Origin: Strigamia acuminata
Taxonomy: Eukaryota > Arthropoda > Chilopoda > Geophilomorpha > Linotaeniidae
NCBI GenBank assembly: GCA_949358305.1
Contig: OX442323.1
Span: 4,154,001 to 4,218,000, forward strand
Direction: 5' to 3'
Length of the DNA: 64,000 bases
The notes beneath the pieces are model-generated. The model was not told the DNA's origin. It ran no database searches and worked only from the letters and a program-made list of their open reading frames with translations. Shown in pieces: positions 60,930 to 64,000 of the stretch. Each line of letters begins with the position of its first letter. Positions within the stretch are counted from its first letter, which is position 1. The translations under genes and the position numbers were made by a program.

Positions 60930-61365
60930 AGCTATACTCCAGTTGCACTCAAAAAGGCACCTCACAATGTGTACTCCCATTGGTCGAGCCAGTTTACTAC
61001 AAACTCCAGACTGTATACTGCTACTAGGAGAAGTAGTTTTGTTTTTTATTTATTGTTGTGATTGTTACGAGTAATTTAGTTTATGTTATTTTGATTTTAT
61101 GTAATAAAAAATGTTATTTCCATCATTAAAATGAAGTTTTACACATTAAAAAATGTCAAACTCATGTTTGTTGTGTTTATTGCTTACATTGTCTGGAAGT
61201 TTGAATTTTAGGCCGTTGCCTAGGCAATCGATTACAATGTCTGTACATTGTAATGCAATTTTGGTATTTGGGTCTACTTTTCCGGATCACTACACCAGTA
61301 AACTGGCTCGACCAATGGGAGTACACATTGTAAGGTGCCTTTTTGAGTGCAACTCAAGTATAGCT
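60930..61365. mobile_element. Long-TIR element, copy 2
   Basis: About 65 bases at each end are inverted with few mismatches: GCACTCAAAAAGGCACCT, CCCATTGGTCGAGCCAGTTT at the left and their complements at the right. The middle shares TGCTACTAGGAGAAGTAGTT and GCAATCGATTACAATGT with copy 1, while the terminal sequences differ, so the two copies are related subfamilies. Confidence 0.78.
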
Positions 61366-64000
61366 TGAGTTTGCCAGTTAAGCTGGTAAGACAAAAGCGG
61401 GTCAAGGGAGCTTGTAAATGACTCCCACTTTAAACTTGTGCTAGCAAGCTTATGAATCTTACCCGCTCCCTTGTGTTTCTACCTTAAATAAAAAATAAAA
61501 AAATATTTTAGAAAATTTCATTTAGTTTAGCAAAAGCAATATGCTTGTAACTTTTTTTTGTAATTATTATTTTCAAATCTTGTTTAGCGGAAGTAAAAGA
61601 GGGTTTATTAAAATTTAAGTCCATGTAAATGTTTTTAGAATTTAATTTCAAATGACTCGAACAGACTTGCCAATTGATTATTCCAATATTTTGGCATGCA
61701 CAATTATCCCAGGCAAGGTATATATTTTTTATCTCCACTTCATTACAAATTCCATAAAAGCTTTCAGCTGTTCTGTCTTCGCTAACAGCAATTATCCGGC
61801 CTGGACTAAAACCTATTGCATCAAAAATTGTTTCTGTGGGAAACTTATTCAGTAGAAATGAAAGAGAAAGAGCAGCACAATGATAATAACTAACTTAGTT
61901 GATATCATTGTGATTATGAGTGCTGTGACAAACAACAAGTGAATTATGGGGTGGACAAGTCCTCACAGCCAATTTGAGGAAAGAACTGTCAGCGAAAACG
62001 CCAAAAGTTTGATAGTGCCATGAGGGACAAAGTGTTAGGCCGGAGCTGGAAATGAGCTTCACGAGATACTTCATGCCACTGTCAAGTTTTGGGGAAGAGA
62101 GTTGGCACAAGAGAGGAAAATCTAAACTGAAATCGTATAAAGGACACAGAGAAAATTTGCCAACAAGAGATGGGAACTTCCGGTGCTGGTGCAATGGAAA
62201 TTTCTTTCTGCTGAGCCAACATTACTTCCAACTAAGTAATAAAAAAATTGTATTTTTATGGATTAGGGATTCTATTAACTACTGTCTTTGAATCGGTTTT
62301 GGTCACTTTATCAACACTCACTTTGTCGATAAACTACAAAATTGTGACTTTTTAGCAATGGCTAATCAGATAGTTTTAATGAAACTTGGAATTGGATCTA
62401 GTTCTAGAACTAGTTCCAGAATCCGAAAATGACCGCATGTTTGCATGTGGCAAAGTCTCGCCAACCAGACGTGAATCGATGAGAGTTGGAGTCGATCGTG
62501 ATTGGTTGGCCGCAAGATCTTTCCTTGCGTTGCGTCGCTTACTTCAGCTTGGAGTTGAATCAGGAAATGGCGTCAACGTCAAGAATCTTTGGACGCCAGC
62601 AGCTTTAGAGACAAACCGAAGCTTGTTGCGTCCTCAACATTATTATGTATGAACAAATCCACTACGAATGTAGTAGCTGATAACATTACAAATCACTTAC
62701 TTCGTACGTTATCATGTAAACCCTTCGGTTGCACCTGACAACCGAGGAATAAATAAACCAGTCTTGACTCGAAATCGTTCGTGTGCAAATAATTTATTTC
62801 TGCTCTTCACAATGACGGAAAACTAGAATATTGATTCTAAATCTGGGAGTGACTGAAGCCTAACTCACCACAAGGAAAGACCCACACTATACTTTGGAAT
62901 AACATATTTTAAAATGCTTTGTCTGGATGGGTATTGCTATATTATAGAAAAACAGAAAGCAGATAAAATCTACTGGGAATGTGAGAACTGGAAGAAAACT
63001 TGTAGTGAACGACTAACTACCACCTTGGACACTGTCTGGTTCTGATCGAGGCTATTTTTACTTCGAAAAGTACAATAGCTGGCGTAAAGTGCTAGAACGA
63101 CGAATCAGTCTAACTTTTGAGTTTTCAACTACTCATTTGTTTAACTAATACCGGTTGTAATGGAGTACTGCTTTCTCATTGGCTGGCTATGCGCTGTTGC
63201 AAAATTTGAAGTTCGTATCTCTGAAAGTTTGTAACTTAGATGTTTGTATGTAGGGGACCCGCTGTAGTTTGTTTGTACAAACAACAAGTGGCCTTTGGGA
63301 ATAACAACAGGACGGAATTTGCAGTTAGAATTTAACATCAAATTACTAACTAGCAAACTGCACTTATGTGCTGGAGTCAAGCACTTCTAGTCTTCGGCTG
63401 CATTAAACAATTGCCTAGTTTGCATACACATCAGAGCCGGTTCATGAATATTAACCAACACGACAAGTTCCAGCAATAATTACGACTTTAACCAATAATC
63501 AACAAGAGATTACAAGTTTGAAAGCATACAACTGATATGACTGACAACCTCATGATGAAAAATGTAGACTTTACGAGGCATGTTTTGGAAGCATGGAGTT
63601 GAATTAAGTATTATTGCTCCTTAAATTTTTACGATGGAAACTGAAAAGCAATCTCGCGGCAGGATAAATACATCATAATGACAGATATATAGATTTTATG
63701 ATAAATCTGTATCGGTTTAAGCAATTTTGAGCGACACTTGGCTTTAAAATGCGTGAACGGTTTGTGTAATTGTGCCCACTCTTTACTGAACGTGGCTGTA
63801 ATTTAGGAATGAAGAGCGCTCAAGGTGTTGGGCTCACTGCCAACTATTTATTCACCACACAAGTCTGTAATGGGTATAGCGCGGAGGAAATATGTTCTCA
63901 GAGCTCACTGTATCCAATTGGTTCTCACTTTAGATAACAAGCATTGCTGCGACGATTGAGCCTGAATTACAATTAATTCGCTTCACGCCACCACAAAATT
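61366..64000. other. Non-coding right end, possible solo LTR
   Basis: No supportable exon. At 62668-62811 a segment runs from TGTAGTAGCTGATAAC to CTGCTCTTCACA and has AATAAATAAACC followed by a TTGACTCG-type stretch, like the R-U5 part of an LTR; no 5-bp duplication is evident. The preceding open frame (62386-62652) is arginine-rich and may be retroelement remains. Confidence 0.35.

Noticed and set aside
62668-62811. Confident solo LTR
   Set aside because: TG...CA borders and a polyadenylation-like motif are present, but there is no target duplication or second copy in the window.

Overview
This is a eukaryotic, metazoan window: very AT-rich, with genes split into many short exons by GT-AG introns, an arthropod-style muscle myosin heavy chain gene, and introns and spacers full of minisatellites and short DNA transposons. 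The myosin layout (duplicated versions of the exons that correspond to Drosophila Mhc exons 3, 7, 9 and 11) suggests a protostome, probably an arthropod or a relative. The species cannot be named from this sequence.

Layout. (1) 1-532: a ~113-bp satellite. (2) 635-14260, minus strand: muscle myosin heavy chain from the promoter to the converter; the IQ neck and rod lie beyond the left edge. I count six sets of tandem alternative exons, including one degenerate spare exon. (3) 15238-27764, plus: a 24-exon gene that I identify as the meiotic double-strand-break factor MEI1; almost every large intron carries its own minisatellite. (4) 28188-30310, plus: an intact six-exon endonuclease IV-type AP endonuclease with all nine metal ligands. 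(5) 32099-36625, plus: scattered exons of an unrecognised protein, interleaved with (6) the minus-strand gene at 33575-39512, a claudin/calcium-channel-gamma (PMP22/TARP superfamily) four-helix membrane protein. A complete Tc1-family transposon (34740-36266) sits between them. (7) 39513-53007: no convincing gene except one possible exon; many TIR elements, a 5S rRNA-like fragment and a tRNA-like fragment. (8) 53008-57290, minus: the last three exons of a second superfamily member, a stargazin-like TARP ending in the PDZ ligand RRTTPV; its first exon must lie to the right. (9) 57291-64000: non-coding as far as I can tell, with a second copy of a long-TIR element.

How the parts relate. The two claudin/TARP genes lie on the same strand and share intron phases and a 138-bp third exon, so they look like an old tandem duplication. 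MEI1 and endonuclease IV are adjacent on the same strand, which need not mean joint function. The most informative features are the myosin alternative-exon clusters with one decayed exon and two exons lacking GT donors, a possible nonsense codon and transposon insertion in a MEI1 exon, and the stacking of transposons inside minisatellites. I found no clearly new biological system.
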